Made by a program: the position numbers and the translations under genes
Assembly (NCBI RefSeq): GCF_013377295.1
Contig: NZ_CP016180.1
Span: forward strand, 2,108,001 to 2,172,000
Reading direction: 5' to 3'
Source of the DNA: Pasteurella skyensis
GTDB lineage: Bacteria > Pseudomonadota > Gammaproteobacteria > Enterobacterales > Pasteurellaceae
Length of the DNA stretch: 64,000 nucleotides
Notes under the pieces: model-generated
Database searches by the model: none
The model's input: the letters and a program-made list of their open reading frames with translations, nothing else
Told to the model about the DNA's origin: nothing
In this document: in pieces, positions 24,854-35,375 of the stretch
Position numbering within the stretch: position 1 is the stretch's first letter
Layout: every line of letters begins with the position of its first letter

Positions 24854-26335
24854 ATGAGTAACTATTTTAATACATTAAATTTACGTCAACAGTTAGATCA
24901 ATTAGGTCACTGTCGTTTTATGGAGCGTGATGAGTTTGCAAATGGTGTAAATGTTTTAAAGGGTAAAAAAATTGTCATTATTGGCTGTGGAGCTCAAGGT
25001 TTAAACCAAGGGTTAAATATGCGTGATTCTGGTTTAGATATTAGTTATGCCTTACGCCAAGCCGCTATTGATGAAAAACGTTTATCTTTTCAACGAGCAA
25101 CTGAACATAAATTTCAGGTTGGTACTTATGAGCAATTGATTCCTACAGCTGATTTAGTCATTAACTTAACACCTGATAAACAGCACTCCAGTGTAATTGC
25201 AGATATTATGCCACTAATGAAACAAGGTGCTTCTCTTGGTTATTCACACGGTATGAATATTGTAGAAGTGGGTGAAAAAATTCGTGATGATATTACTGTT
25301 GTGATGGTCGCACCAAAATGTCCAGGGACAGAAGTTCGTGAGGAATATAAAAGAGGCTTTGGTGTGCCGACATTAATTGCGGTTCATCCAGAAAATGACC
25401 CTAAAGAAGAAGGATTTGAAATTGCCAAAGCTTGGGCAGTAGCAACTGGTGGTCATAAGGCAGGCGTATTAGAATCTTCATTTGTGGCTGAAGTAAAATC
25501 AGACTTAATGGGTGAACAAACTATTCTTTGTGGAATGTTACAAGCAGGTTCTATTGTTTGTTATAACAAATTAGTTGCTGAAGGTAAAGAGCCTGCCTAT
25601 GCGGGTAAATTAATTCAATATGGTTGGGAAGTCATTACTGAAGCCTTAAAACAAGGCGGTATTACTTTAATGATGGATCGCCTTTCTAACTCAGCAAAAT
25701 TACGTGCTTTCACCTTATCACAACATATTAAGCAACATTTTGCACCTCTGTTTGAAAAACATATGGATGATATTATTAGTGGTGAATTTTCAGCAGCAAT
25801 GATGAAAGATTGGCAAAATAATGATGCTAATTTATTAAAGTGGCGTGAAGAAACAGGGAAAACAGCCTTTGAAAATGCACCTGATGGCAGTAACATTCAG
25901 ATTACTGAACAAGAATACTTTGATAATGGCATTCTTATGGTAGCAATGATTAAAGCGGGTGTTGAATTAGCTTTTGATACTATGGTTGCAACAGGTATTT
26001 ATGAAGAGTCTGCTTATTATGAATCGTTACACGAATTACCATTAATTGCGAATACGGTTGCTCGTAAACGTTTGTATGAGATGAATGTTGTTATTTCTGA
26101 TACGGCTGAATATGGTAACTATTTATTTGCTAATGCTGCAGTTCCTCTATTTGAACAATATATTATACCAACTTTAGTAAAAGGTGACTTAGGTGAAGCT
26201 ACACCAGAAATAGAAATTGATAATATAACATTGAATGCAGTAAATGATGCTATTCGCCAACACCCAATTGAATTTATTGGTAAAGAATTACGTAGTTATA
26301 TGACTGATATGCAACGTATTGCATCTAATAACTAA
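24854..26335 (+). CDS. ilvC: Ketol-acid reductoisomerase IlvC (class II)
   Basis: IlvC isomerises and reduces acetolactate or acetohydroxybutyrate with NADPH on the valine/isoleucine route. The 493 residues match the long enterobacterial class II enzyme with a duplicated knotted domain. The nucleotide-binding loop [10 protein letters not shown] starts at residue 44, and [19 protein letters not shown] is present. AGGAG precedes the ATG by 8 bases. ilvA follows after 34 bp, so the two are probably co-transcribed. Confidence 0.96.
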   Translation: MSNYFNTLNLRQQLDQLGHCRFMERDEFANGVNVLKGKKIVIIGCGAQGLNQGLNMRDSGLDISYALRQAAIDEKRLSFQRATEHKFQVGTYEQLIPTADLVINLTPDKQHSSVIADIMPLMKQGASLGYSHGMNIVEVGEKIRDDITVVMVAPKCPGTEVREEYKRGFGVPTLIAVHPENDPKEEGFEIAKAWAVATGGHKAGVLESSFVAEVKSDLMGEQTILCGMLQAGSIVCYNKLVAEGKEPAYAGKLIQYGWEVITEALKQGGITLMMDRLSNSAKLRAFTLSQHIKQHFAPLFEKHMDDIISGEFSAAMMKDWQNNDANLLKWREETGKTAFENAPDGSNIQITEQEYFDNGILMVAMIKAGVELAFDTMVATGIYEESAYYESLHELPLIANTVARKRLYEMNVVISDTAEYGNYLFANAAVPLFEQYIIPTLVKGDLGEATPEIEIDNITLNAVNDAIRQHPIEFIGKELRSYMTDMQRIASNN

Positions 26336-26369
26336 ACAATATAACAAATTATAATATATTGGAGATAAA

Positions 26370-27896
26370 ATGACATCCCCCTTATTTTCAAGTACCGATT
26401 ATGTAAGAGCTGTATTGCGTTCTAATATTTATGATTTAGTTCAGGTTACCCCTTTACAAAAAATGGAAAAAATATCTGAACGCTTGAATAATCGTATTTT
26501 TATCAAACGAGAAGATCGTCAAGCAGTGCACAGTTTTAAGTTACGTGGTGCTCACGCAATGATTTCTTCATTATCTGATGCACAAAAAAAAGCAGGTGTG
26601 GTTGCCGCTTCAGCAGGTAATCACGCTCAAGGTGTTGCTTTTTCTGCGAAATATCAAAATATTCGATCTATTATTGTTATGCCAGAAAGCACACCAGCCA
26701 TTAAAATTGATGCTGTAAAAGGCTTTGGTGGTGAAGTTCTGCTACACGGGGCTAACTTTGACGAAGCAAAAGCAAAAGCCATTCAACTTTCTAAAGAAAT
26801 GAATATGACTTTTATCCCTCCTTTTGATCATCAAAAAGTTATTGCAGGACAGGGAACTATTGGATTAGAACTATTACAACAAAATGCCGATATTGATCGT
26901 ATTTTTGTTCCCGTTGGTGGAGGCGGGATTGCTGCGGGGATTGCTGTTTTTATAAAAAAGATGTTACCAGAGGTAAAAGTAATAGGGGTGGAGTCAAAAG
27001 ATTCTGCCTGCCTTTATAATGCACTAAAAGTAGGTAAACCTATAGACTTAGAAAGTGTTGGTCTATTTGCTGATGGTGTGGCTGTAAAACGTATTGGAGA
27101 TGAAACCTTTCGCCTTTGTCAGAAACATCTAGATGACGTTGTTTTGGTTAGTTCTGATGAAATCTGTACTGCAATGAAAGATATCTTTGAAAATGTTCGT
27201 GCTATACCTGAACCTTCAGGGGCTGTTTCATTAGCAGGATTAAAGAAATATGTTACACAGAATAATATTCAAAATGAAACCCTTACTTGTGTTCTTTCTG
27301 GTGCAAATTTAAACTTCCATACTTTACGCTATGTTTCTGAGCGTTGTGAACTTGGTGAAAAACAGGAAGCTTTGTTAGCTGTCACTATTCCTGAAAAAAA
27401 AGGAAGTTTTTTGCGTTTTTGTCATTTATTGGGCGATCATCGAGTTACCGAATTTAATTATCGTCACGCTGATGATAATAATGCCTGTATTTTTGTTGGG
27501 GTGAGAGTGAAAGATGAAGTGGAAACGGACGCCATTATTTCTAATTTAGAACATAATGGTTATAAAGTTGCAAATTTATCTGAAGATGATACCGCTAAAA
27601 CCCATATTCGTTATATGATCGGTGGTCATAGTCCTAACATAAAATCCGAAACACTCTACTCTTTTGAGTTTCCAGAGCAAAAAGGGGCATTACTAAAATT
27701 TCTACAAACACTAGGTACTTATTGGGATATTTCGTTATTCCATTATCGTACTCACGGTGTGGATTATGGTGATATTTTAGTTGCTTTTGTATTAGATGAA
27801 AATGACAAGGTTTTATTTAATAAACATCTAGATGCTTTAGGTTATCGCTATAAAAAAGTCAGTGATAGTGTCGCTTATCACTATTTTTTACGATAA
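26370..27896 (+). CDS. ilvA: Threonine ammonia-lyase IlvA, biosynthetic
   Basis: IlvA deaminates threonine to 2-oxobutanoate, the first step to isoleucine. The 508 residues have the PLP lysine in HSFKLRGA (Lys57), the phosphate loop GGGGIAAG and two C-terminal ACT-like regulatory domains (from about residue 330), where isoleucine and valine act in the E. coli enzyme. Start ATG follows GGAG. In many relatives ilvA ends an ilvGMDA operon; here it sits with ilvC ahead of ilvGMD. Confidence 0.95.
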   Translation: MTSPLFSSTDYVRAVLRSNIYDLVQVTPLQKMEKISERLNNRIFIKREDRQAVHSFKLRGAHAMISSLSDAQKKAGVVAASAGNHAQGVAFSAKYQNIRSIIVMPESTPAIKIDAVKGFGGEVLLHGANFDEAKAKAIQLSKEMNMTFIPPFDHQKVIAGQGTIGLELLQQNADIDRIFVPVGGGGIAAGIAVFIKKMLPEVKVIGVESKDSACLYNALKVGKPIDLESVGLFADGVAVKRIGDETFRLCQKHLDDVVLVSSDEICTAMKDIFENVRAIPEPSGAVSLAGLKKYVTQNNIQNETLTCVLSGANLNFHTLRYVSERCELGEKQEALLAVTIPEKKGSFLRFCHLLGDHRVTEFNYRHADDNNACIFVGVRVKDEVETDAIISNLEHNGYKVANLSEDDTAKTHIRYMIGGHSPNIKSETLYSFEFPEQKGALLKFLQTLGTYWDISLFHYRTHGVDYGDILVAFVLDENDKVLFNKHLDALGYRYKKVSDSVAYHYFLR

Positions 27897-27994
27897 AAAC
27901 ATAAAAAACAGTTTGATTTGCGTAAAAAATATGTTATTTATAGAGGTGTTTAAATAAAGAACACAACTTTTTAATAAAAATAATTGGATTTAAT

Positions 27995-28084
27995 ATGTCA
28001 ACTAACTATCGTTTCATTAACATTATTCTGCTCCTTGTCGTGATTATTTCACTACGAGGTGCGAGTGGTTTTGTAAAAAATTAG
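27995..28084 (+). CDS. ilvL: ilv operon leader peptide (attenuation)
   Basis: A 29-codon ORF starting MSTNYRF. Twelve of its residues are Ile, Leu or Val, concentrated in the NIILLLVVIISL core. An intrinsic terminator follows 31 bp after the stop, and ilvG starts 95 bp downstream. This is the layout of ribosome-mediated attenuation by branched-chain aminoacyl-tRNA supply. A ribosome stalled on these codons would favour an antiterminator; that alternative fold was not worked out here. Confidence 0.85.
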   Translation: MSTNYRFINIILLLVVIISLRGASGFVKN

Positions 28085-28115
28085 ATAGATAGTACAAACA
28101 CATAATTTTAGCAAA

Positions 28116-28145
28116 AACCCTCGTTAACATAACGAGGGTTTTTTT
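28116..28145 (+). terminator. ilvGMD attenuator terminator
   Basis: Stem AACCCTCGTT / AACGAGGGTT with a 5-nt loop and a T-run beyond. It lies between the ilvL leader peptide and ilvG. Confidence 0.9.
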
Positions 28146-28179
28146 ATAACTAATTTAAAATACAGAAATAGGTGGGAAA

Positions 28180-29847
28180 ATGAATGGGGCAAACTTAATA
28201 ATAGAATGTTTAAAAGCACATCAAGTCACAACCATATTTGGCTATCCTGGTGGAGCAATAATGCCAGTATATGATGCTCTTTATGATTCAGGTTTAAAAC
28301 ATCTACTTTGCCGTAATGAACAAGGTGCAGCGATGGCAGCTATTGGCTACGCTCGTTCATCAAATAAGGTAGGCGTTTGTATTGCTACCTCAGGACCGGG
28401 TGCAACAAATTTAATTACTGGATTAGCTGATGCCTTATTAGATTCTATTCCTATGGTCGCTATTACAGGGCAAGTAGGATCATCATTAATGGGAACAGAT
28501 GCTTTTCAGGAAGTTGATGTAATAGGACTTTCTCTTGCTTGTACTAAACATAGCTTTATTGTACAAAATGTCGAAGAATTACCTCAAGTATTAGCAGAGG
28601 CTTTTAAAATTGCTCAAAGTGGTCGTCCTGGTCCTGTTTTGATTGATATTCCAAAAGATATTCAAGTAGCTGAAACCACCGCAAAAGCATTTTGTTTAGA
28701 AAAAGAAGAGCCAAAATGTCAACAAGCTGAAAATTTAACTTATGCCAAACAGCTCATTAACCAAGCAAAAAAACCAATACTCTATGTGGGTGGAGGCGTT
28801 GGAATGGCAAAAGGGGTTGAAGCGGTACGATCTTTTATAAAATTTGCAAATATTCCCTCTGTTGCTACTTTAAAAGGTTTAGGCGTCATACCACCTGATC
28901 ATCCTCTTTATATGGGAATGTTAGGAATGCACGGCACTAAAGCCGCTAATTATGCTGTTCATCATTGTGATTTATTAATTGTATGTGGTGCGAGATTTGA
29001 TGATCGAGTTACAGGTAAACTTGATACCTTTGCTCCAGAAGCTAAAGTTATTCACATTGATATTGATGCAGCAGAAATAAATAAACTACGTCAAGCTGAT
29101 GTTCAATTAAAAGGTGACTTAATTCAAGCTGTTGATGAATTGACATTATCTGTCACAAAACAACCTCTTTTAATTGAACAATGGAGTGATAAAGTACTTT
29201 ATTTAAAATCACAATATGATTTCCAATATCAAGATAATCAAGGAGAAAGGGATATCGATCCTTGGGCTTTATTAAATACCTTATCTCAAAGAAAAAATAA
29301 CAATGCCGTTGTAGTAACAGATGTAGGACAACATCAAATGTGGTCTGCTCAACATATGCAGCATTATGCACCTGAAAATTACATTACTTCTGCAGGACTT
29401 GGTACGATGGGTTTTGGCTTACCCGCAGCTATTGGGGCTAAAAAAGCACGCCCTAATGATGATGTTATTTTAATCTCTGGTGATGGCTCATTTATGATGA
29501 ACGTACAAGAGTTGGGTTCAATCAAGCGAGCAAATACCCCTATCAAAATAGTGTTATTAGATAATCAACGCTTAGGTATGGTTCGTCAATGGCAAACATT
29601 ATTTTTTGACGCTCGTCATAGCGAAACAATTTTAGATGATAATCCTGATTTTGTGACCTTAGCGAGTGCTTTTGATATAAAAGGTGAACGTATTGAAAAA
29701 GCCAGTGAAGTGAGTGATGCAATTGATCGTTTGTTACAAAGTAAAGAAGCCTATTTATTGCATATTTGTATTCCTAATGGAGAAAATGTATGGCCTCTCG
29801 TACCACCAAATAAATGCAATTTAGAAATGATTGAATCTGATAATTAA
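28180..29847 (+). CDS. ilvG: Acetolactate synthase large subunit IlvG
   Basis: This TPP-dependent enzyme joins two pyruvates, or pyruvate and 2-oxobutanoate. The 555 residues have Glu47 in [11 protein letters not shown], the FAD-region sequence and the TPP motif [19 protein letters not shown]...LLDNQ. The partner small subunit next door is IlvM-like, so this is isozyme II. The frame is intact, unlike the broken ilvG of E. coli K-12. GGTGGG precedes the ATG. Confidence 0.94.
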   Translation: MNGANLIIECLKAHQVTTIFGYPGGAIMPVYDALYDSGLKHLLCRNEQGAAMAAIGYARSSNKVGVCIATSGPGATNLITGLADALLDSIPMVAITGQVGSSLMGTDAFQEVDVIGLSLACTKHSFIVQNVEELPQVLAEAFKIAQSGRPGPVLIDIPKDIQVAETTAKAFCLEKEEPKCQQAENLTYAKQLINQAKKPILYVGGGVGMAKGVEAVRSFIKFANIPSVATLKGLGVIPPDHPLYMGMLGMHGTKAANYAVHHCDLLIVCGARFDDRVTGKLDTFAPEAKVIHIDIDAAEINKLRQADVQLKGDLIQAVDELTLSVTKQPLLIEQWSDKVLYLKSQYDFQYQDNQGERDIDPWALLNTLSQRKNNNAVVVTDVGQHQMWSAQHMQHYAPENYITSAGLGTMGFGLPAAIGAKKARPNDDVILISGDGSFMMNVQELGSIKRANTPIKIVLLDNQRLGMVRQWQTLFFDARHSETILDDNPDFVTLASAFDIKGERIEKASEVSDAIDRLLQSKEAYLLHICIPNGENVWPLVPPNKCNLEMIESDN

Positions 29848-29866
29848 TAATAAAAAAGGAGTGAAA

Positions 29867-30085
29867 ATGCAACATTATCCATTAACTATTCAAGTCAATA
29901 AACGCCCTGAATCCATTGAACGTTTATTACGAGTTATTCGTCATCGAGGATTTGACGTTGTTACCTTAAATGTTGAAAACAACGCAGATATTATGAACTT
30001 TAACGTAACTGTACAAAGTGAAAGAGCCATTGATCTATTAAAAAATCAATTAATTAAATTACCTGATGTACTAAAATTAAACTAA
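29867..30085 (+). CDS. ilvM: Acetolactate synthase II small subunit IlvM
   Basis: A 72-residue single ACT-domain regulatory subunit beginning MQHYPLTIQVNKRPESIERLLRVIRHRGF. The ATG at 29867 has AAGGAG six bases upstream; an in-frame upstream ATG at 29831 lacks such a site and would overlap ilvG, so it was not used. It lies 19 bp after ilvG. Confidence 0.92.
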   Translation: MQHYPLTIQVNKRPESIERLLRVIRHRGFDVVTLNVENNADIMNFNVTVQSERAIDLLKNQLIKLPDVLKLN

Positions 30086-30108
30086 TTATTATTAAAACTG
30101 TTTGATTT

Positions 30109-30162
30109 AAGCGGTTAGATAAATACAAAAATTTGCAAATTTTTGATTACAACCTACCGCTT
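30109..30162 (+). repeat. Inverted uptake-signal pair between ilvM and ilvD
   Basis: AAGCGGT at 30109 and ACCGCTT ending at 30162 flank an ATTTGCAAAT centre. The pair forms a hairpin without a long T-run and may attenuate transcription into ilvD. Confidence 0.65.
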
Positions 30163-30195
30163 CCTTTTATTATAAGATGTGGAGTAAATATAAAA

Positions 30196-32037
30196 ATGCC
30201 TAAATTACGTTCAGCAACCAGTACACAGGGTCGCAATATGGCTGGAGCAAGAGCTTTATGGAGAGCAACAGGAATGAAAGAAAATGATTTTGGAAAACCC
30301 ATTATTGCGGTAGTCAATTCTTTTACCCAATTTGTACCCGGTCACGTTCATTTAAAAGATATGGGACAATTAGTTGCAACAGAAATTGAAAAGGCAGGTG
30401 GGGTTGCAAAAGAATTTAATACTATTGCTGTTGATGATGGTATTGCAATGGGGCATAACGGAATGCTGTATTCACTACCTTCTCGTGATTTAATTGCAGA
30501 CAGTGTGGAATATATGGTCAATGCCCATTGTGCTGACGCAATGGTCTGTATTTCAAACTGCGATAAAATTACCCCAGGAATGTTAATGGCAGCAATGCGA
30601 TTAAATATTCCGACTATCTTTGTTTCAGGTGGTCCAATGGAGGCGGGGAAAACCAAATTATCTGATCAAATTATCAAATTAGATTTAGTCGATGCGATGA
30701 TTCAAAGTGCCGATGAAAATGTCTCCGACTCTGATGTCGATATTATTGAGCGTAGTGCCTGCCCAACTTGTGGTTCTTGTTCTGGTATGTTTACCGCCAA
30801 TTCAATGAACTGTTTAACAGAAGCTCTAGGATTAAGTTTACCTGGTAACGGATCTTGTTTAGCAACTCATAAAGATCGTAAATCACTGTTTTTAAAAGCA
30901 GGAAGCCAAATTGTTGAAATGTGTAACCAATACTATAATAATGATAATACCTTTATGTTACCTCGCGCTATTGCAACTCGTGAAGCCTTTGAAAACGCAA
31001 TGTGTTTAGATATTGCGATGGGAGGATCAAGCAATACCGTACTCCATTTATTAGCCGCAGCGCAAGAAGCTGAAATTGATTTTACTATGCGTGATATTGA
31101 TCGCCTTTCTCGTATTGTTCCTTGTCTCTCTAAAGTTGCCCCCAATACAAAAAAATACCATATGGAAGATGTCCATCGAGCGGGTGGTGTAATGGCAATT
31201 TTAGGTGAATTAGACAGAGCAGGTTTATTACATAATCAAACAAAAACAGTATTAGATTTAACCTTAAAAGAACAATTAAATCAATACGATATTATTCTTA
31301 ATAGAGATGAAGCACTACACAAATTTTACCGTTCAGGTCCTGCTGGTATTCGTACTACTAAAGCCTTTTCACAAGATTGCCATTGGGATAGTGTTGATGA
31401 TGATCGTCAAAATGGTTGTATCCGCTCTAAAGAGTTTGCCTACAGCCAAGAGGGAGGATTAGCGACCCTTTACGGTAATATTGCTCAAGATGGCTGTATT
31501 GTAAAAACAGCAGGTGTTGATGAATCTATTTGGACATTCAGTGGTAAAGCCATTGTTTTTGAAAGCCAAGAAGAAGCGGTAGACGCTATTTTAGGTAAAA
31601 AAGTACAAGCAGGACATATCGTTATTATTCGTTATGAAGGACCAAAGGGTGGTCCTGGTATGCAAGAGATGCTATATCCAACTAGTTATTTAAAATCAAT
31701 GGGATTAGGAAAAGCTTGTGCATTATTAACAGATGGACGCTTTTCAGGTGGAACTTCTGGTTTATCCATTGGGCATTGCTCCCCTGAAGCTGCCTCTGGT
31801 GGTGTAATTGGATTAGTTAAAAATGAGGATATTATTGAAATAGATATCCCAAACCGCTCTATTGAATTAAAAGTGTCTGATAAAGAGTTACAACAACGTA
31901 GAATAGAGCAAGATAGTAAAGGTTGGAAACCTAAAAATCGTCAGCGTGATGTTTCTTTTGCATTGAAAGTCTATGGACATTTTGCCACATCAGCGGATAA
32001 AGGAGCAGTACGTAATAAAGCCTTATTACCTGACTAA
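30196..32037 (+). CDS. ilvD: Dihydroxy-acid dehydratase IlvD
   Basis: IlvD dehydrates the dihydroxy acids to 2-oxo acids using an Fe-S cluster. From the chosen ATG it has 613 residues beginning [23 protein letters not shown], as the family does. Cluster cysteines are in [10 protein letters not shown] and [11 protein letters not shown], and [15 protein letters not shown] is near the end. A longer in-frame start at 30133 would begin inside the uptake-signal hairpin and add non-conserved residues, so it was rejected. It completes ilvGMD. Confidence 0.95.
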   Translation: MPKLRSATSTQGRNMAGARALWRATGMKENDFGKPIIAVVNSFTQFVPGHVHLKDMGQLVATEIEKAGGVAKEFNTIAVDDGIAMGHNGMLYSLPSRDLIADSVEYMVNAHCADAMVCISNCDKITPGMLMAAMRLNIPTIFVSGGPMEAGKTKLSDQIIKLDLVDAMIQSADENVSDSDVDIIERSACPTCGSCSGMFTANSMNCLTEALGLSLPGNGSCLATHKDRKSLFLKAGSQIVEMCNQYYNNDNTFMLPRAIATREAFENAMCLDIAMGGSSNTVLHLLAAAQEAEIDFTMRDIDRLSRIVPCLSKVAPNTKKYHMEDVHRAGGVMAILGELDRAGLLHNQTKTVLDLTLKEQLNQYDIILNRDEALHKFYRSGPAGIRTTKAFSQDCHWDSVDDDRQNGCIRSKEFAYSQEGGLATLYGNIAQDGCIVKTAGVDESIWTFSGKAIVFESQEEAVDAILGKKVQAGHIVIIRYEGPKGGPGMQEMLYPTSYLKSMGLGKACALLTDGRFSGGTSGLSIGHCSPEAASGGVIGLVKNEDIIEIDIPNRSIELKVSDKELQQRRIEQDSKGWKPKNRQRDVSFALKVYGHFATSADKGAVRNKALLPD

Positions 32038-32052
32038 TAAAAATTTTTCATC

Positions 32053-32133
32053 AAAGGAATAAAACAACTTGTTTAAACAACTTAGAAATAAGTAGATTAT
32101 AAAAAATAAGTTGCTTAGTTCCTTTTTATTTTT
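32053..32133 (+). terminator. Possible ilvD terminator
   Basis: AAAGGAA/TTCCTTT and inner CAACTT/AAGTTG segments could form a long two-part hairpin ending in a T-rich tract. The loop is large, so the call is weak. Confidence 0.35.
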
Positions 32134-32179
32134 ATAATAGCCATAATATTAATAAGGATTTAATTTATAGGAATACGTA

Positions 32180-32812
32180 ATGAAAAAAATCTTAATTTTA
32201 CTCACTTTCTCTTTTATTTCTATTATCTGCTCTGCTCACCCACATTCGTGGATTGATATGAAAAATAATGTGTTAATTGAAGAAGGAAAACTCATTGGCT
32301 TTCAAATGGAATGGACACTTGACGAAATGGCGTCTTCCTCGTTAATTTATGAAATGAAAGTCAGTGAAAATAAACTTGAAACAAGAAAAGAAATAACCAA
32401 AGATATGCAAAATACGGCTATTTCTAATCATTATTTTAGTTACTTGTATGATGAAAACAATCAGCCTATAAAATATACAACAAAACCTAAAAATACTTAT
32501 TTTGAAATTAAAAATAACCAAGTTATTTTCCATATTACATTTTACTTAACTAACCCTCAAGAAGTTAAAAATAGACGTTTTAAACTGTTTACTTATGAAC
32601 CAAGTTATTATATTTCAATGAATTATGAAGATAGTAATGCCTTGTTACTGAGTGATGTTGATCGCCTTTGTAAATTAGAATTAAAAAAACCTCAAATAAA
32701 TGCGGATCTTAAAGAATACGCTTCCAATTTAGATAAAAGTGATAACCCTGATGAAAATTTATCATTAGGAGCTCAATTTGCTCAAGAGGTTGCCATTATA
32801 TGCAAAAAATAA
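32180..32812 (+). CDS. DUF1007 family periplasmic protein
   Basis: A 210-residue exported protein. The signal peptide (about residues 1-19, KKILILLTFSFISIICSA) is followed by HPHSWIDMKNNV, the hallmark start of mature DUF1007 proteins, whose N-terminal histidines could bind metal. The family is found next to NicO/RcnA-type nickel-cobalt exporters, as here: the next gene overlaps it by 13 bp. A role as periplasmic partner in metal transport is inferred from this pairing only. Confidence 0.85.
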   Translation: MKKILILLTFSFISIICSAHPHSWIDMKNNVLIEEGKLIGFQMEWTLDEMASSSLIYEMKVSENKLETRKEITKDMQNTAISNHYFSYLYDENNQPIKYTTKPKNTYFEIKNNQVIFHITFYLTNPQEVKNRRFKLFTYEPSYYISMNYEDSNALLLSDVDRLCKLELKKPQINADLKEYASNLDKSDNPDENLSLGAQFAQEVAIICKK

Positions 32813-33807
32813 TGTTTAAACTTGGGTTACTAGCGATTGGATTTTTAATTATTTTTGCAATTTATGAAATATATCCTTATTTATTGTTTAAAATTTTAAA
32901 ATGGCAAAAAGTTTTTAATCAAGAAATATCACATACTCTTCTTCAAATAAAAAATAATCCACAAGCAGGTTGGATATTGATTTATATGAGTTTTTTATAT
33001 GGTGTTTTTCACTCATTAGGACCGGGACACGGCAAATTTATTTTAAGTAGTTATCTTTCTTTTGAAAAAACAAAACTTACTCAAGCAATACGTCTCACAT
33101 TACTTTCATCTTTTGCTCAAGGTATTGTAGCAATTATATTGGTATCCATTGTTGTAGTAATTTTCACGCTCTCTCGTCATTACTTTAACGATACCGTAAA
33201 ACTCTTTGAACGAGGTAGTTTTATTGTAATGATTTTATTTGGATTATATTGGTTGAAAACGACATTGGTAACATTAAAGAAACAATACGATACAGATAAA
33301 AAACCAGTTACATTTAATTTGCAAAAAATAACAAAAATCGTACCGCTTAAAACTCAAAAATTATCAATAATTGCTTCACAACCTCATCAACATACTGAAA
33401 ATTGTGGTTGTGGTCATCAGCATTTACCTAATGCAAATCAATTAGCAAAGGCAAAAGATTGGAAAGCACAATTAATGATTATTTTAAGCATTGCCAGTCG
33501 TCCTTGTTCAGGTGCAATTTTAGTACTGTTTTTTTCTTATACCCTAGATTTGTACTATTGGGGAATTATTTCTGCATTAGCAATGGCTTTTGGTACAGGG
33601 CTTACCTTAACTTTATTTGCACTTATTGTATTGTTTGCTCGCAATAAAGCCATTTATTTAAGTAAGTGGTATATATCCATACAAACAGGTAAAAAAGTGA
33701 TAATTGGATTAAAAATTATTGCTGCAGTTTCTATTATCATTTTAGGTATTACATTGTTACATAGCAGTTTTTTAGATACTTTTATCAATAATAAAATATT
33801 TAGATAA
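32800..33807 (+). CDS. NicO/RcnA-family nickel-cobalt efflux transporter
   Basis: A 335-residue inner-membrane protein with about six or seven hydrophobic segments. The family motif HSLGPGHGK is near residue 72, and a second SRPCSGAILVL motif is seen. A cytoplasmic or periplasmic loop carries a His/Cys-rich patch (HQHTENCGCGHQH, about residues 198-210), a plausible metal sensor/binding region. It is translationally coupled to the DUF1007 gene. Nickel or cobalt is the family substrate; the actual ion is not shown. Confidence 0.87.
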   Translation: MQKIMFKLGLLAIGFLIIFAIYEIYPYLLFKILKWQKVFNQEISHTLLQIKNNPQAGWILIYMSFLYGVFHSLGPGHGKFILSSYLSFEKTKLTQAIRLTLLSSFAQGIVAIILVSIVVVIFTLSRHYFNDTVKLFERGSFIVMILFGLYWLKTTLVTLKKQYDTDKKPVTFNLQKITKIVPLKTQKLSIIASQPHQHTENCGCGHQHLPNANQLAKAKDWKAQLMIILSIASRPCSGAILVLFFSYTLDLYYWGIISALAMAFGTGLTLTLFALIVLFARNKAIYLSKWYISIQTGKKVIIGLKIIAAVSIIILGITLLHSSFLDTFINNKIFR

Positions 33808-33985
33808 CATCATTAACACCTTAGAAACAAATAATATAAGATAATGTTTATTATGCTTTAATTTGATATTTTTTGTGAGGAAATAGACATAAATATGTTT
33901 ATAATAAAAACAAATAAGGATAATTTTTATTTACTTTTCAAGGAATTTAGAAAATTTAAATTTTAAATTTATGGAGACTAATATT

Positions 33986-35365
33986 ATGTTAGAAATTATT
34001 GTTGCTCTAGCTGTTACGTCTGTTGTTGCTTACTTTGTATTAAAAGGCTACAAAGCCCAAGCAATACTTATTTTTGGCGGTATTATTCTAATGCTTGCTT
34101 CTATCCTATTAGGCAAAGGACTTCCATTACCTGAAGGTAAATCAACAGGCTCAACGTTTTTAGATATTTTCCACTTTATTAAAATAACCTTCTCTTCCCA
34201 AAGTGCTGGATTAGGATTGAAAATTATGGCAATCGCTGGGTTTGCTTTCTATATGCACGAAATTGGTGCTTCCGCTTCTTTGGTTAGAGTATTAACAAAA
34301 CCGCTTGAAAGAGTGAGACATATGCCTTATTTATTTATGGCTCTCTGCTTTTTTGTAGGTGAATTTTTATCTATCTTCATCACCAGTGCATCAGGATTAG
34401 GTGTGCTTTTAATGGTAACTCTTTATCCATTAATGCGTGGTGTTGGCTTAAGCCCTCTCACTGCTTGCGCCCCTATTGCAACTGCAGTTGCGGTAGAAAT
34501 GGGACCTGCTCAAGGGAATGTAAACTTTGCTGCTGAATTAATCGGTATTGATGTAGTTGAATATGTAGTTAATTACCAAATTTTAGTGGCTGTTGCAGCT
34601 TTAGCTGTTATTGCATTTTTACATATTGTTGTTCAAAAATATTTTGATAAAGCTGAAAATTATCAACATAGCGATAATATAGAAGATGTTCAAGTTGATG
34701 AAAAAACACAGCAAGATTTAGAAAAAGCCCCTACTTCTTACGCAATATTACCAATTATTCCTTTAGTGCTTATTTTTATGTTTAATAAATTAACTATTAG
34801 TAGCATAAAAATGGACGTCACTACCGCAATGTTAGTTTCTATTGTTATCGCATTATTATTTGAATACTTTACACTTGGCAATGCGAAAAAAGTGGTTAAC
34901 TCTGTACAAATATTCTTTGATGGAATGGGTAAACAATTTGCGAATGTTGTAACCTTTATCGTAGCAGGTCAAACTTTTGCTCAAGGTCTTAAAACTATTG
35001 GTGTAATTGATATTATTATTGAAAGTGCTAAAACAGCAGGCTTTGGACCCGTCGCAATGACCATTGTGATGGTATCTATTATTATGGTGACTTCTGTATT
35101 AATGGGTTCAGGTAATGCGGCATTCTTCTCTTTTGCAAACTTAGTACCGGGAATTGCAGCTAAAATGGGAATTGCTCCTGTTATGATGTTATTGCCAATG
35201 CAATTTGTGGCAGGTTTAAGCCGTAATATTTCACCTATTGCACCAAATATGGTGGCGATCGCAGGGGTTGCTAATGTGTCTCCATTTGCTTTAGCAAAAC
35301 GTACTGCTATCCCAATGCTTGGTGGTATTATTATTTCAACCCTTGTTAGTATTATGACTTTCTAG
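33986..35365 (+). CDS. dcuC: C4-dicarboxylate transporter DcuC
   Basis: An anaerobic C4-dicarboxylate carrier, mainly for succinate efflux or fumarate-succinate exchange. From the chosen ATG it has 459 residues, close to E. coli DcuC. It is a multi-spanning inner-membrane protein with GEFLSIFITSASGLGVLLM and MGSGNAAFFSFANLVPGIA, typical of the family. The ATG at 33986 has GGAG 9 bases upstream; an ATG five codons earlier lacks a ribosome binding site. pepE follows after 10 bp. Confidence 0.92.
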   Translation: MLEIIVALAVTSVVAYFVLKGYKAQAILIFGGIILMLASILLGKGLPLPEGKSTGSTFLDIFHFIKITFSSQSAGLGLKIMAIAGFAFYMHEIGASASLVRVLTKPLERVRHMPYLFMALCFFVGEFLSIFITSASGLGVLLMVTLYPLMRGVGLSPLTACAPIATAVAVEMGPAQGNVNFAAELIGIDVVEYVVNYQILVAVAALAVIAFLHIVVQKYFDKAENYQHSDNIEDVQVDEKTQQDLEKAPTSYAILPIIPLVLIFMFNKLTISSIKMDVTTAMLVSIVIALLFEYFTLGNAKKVVNSVQIFFDGMGKQFANVVTFIVAGQTFAQGLKTIGVIDIIIESAKTAGFGPVAMTIVMVSIIMVTSVLMGSGNAAFFSFANLVPGIAAKMGIAPVMMLLPMQFVAGLSRNISPIAPNMVAIAGVANVSPFALAKRTAIPMLGGIIISTLVSIMTF

Positions 35366-35375
35366 GAGATCTAAA

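Noticed and set aside
30133-30195. Longer ilvD start 21 codons upstream
   Set aside because: The added residues are not conserved and overlap an uptake-signal hairpin; the ATG at 30196 gives the family N-terminus.
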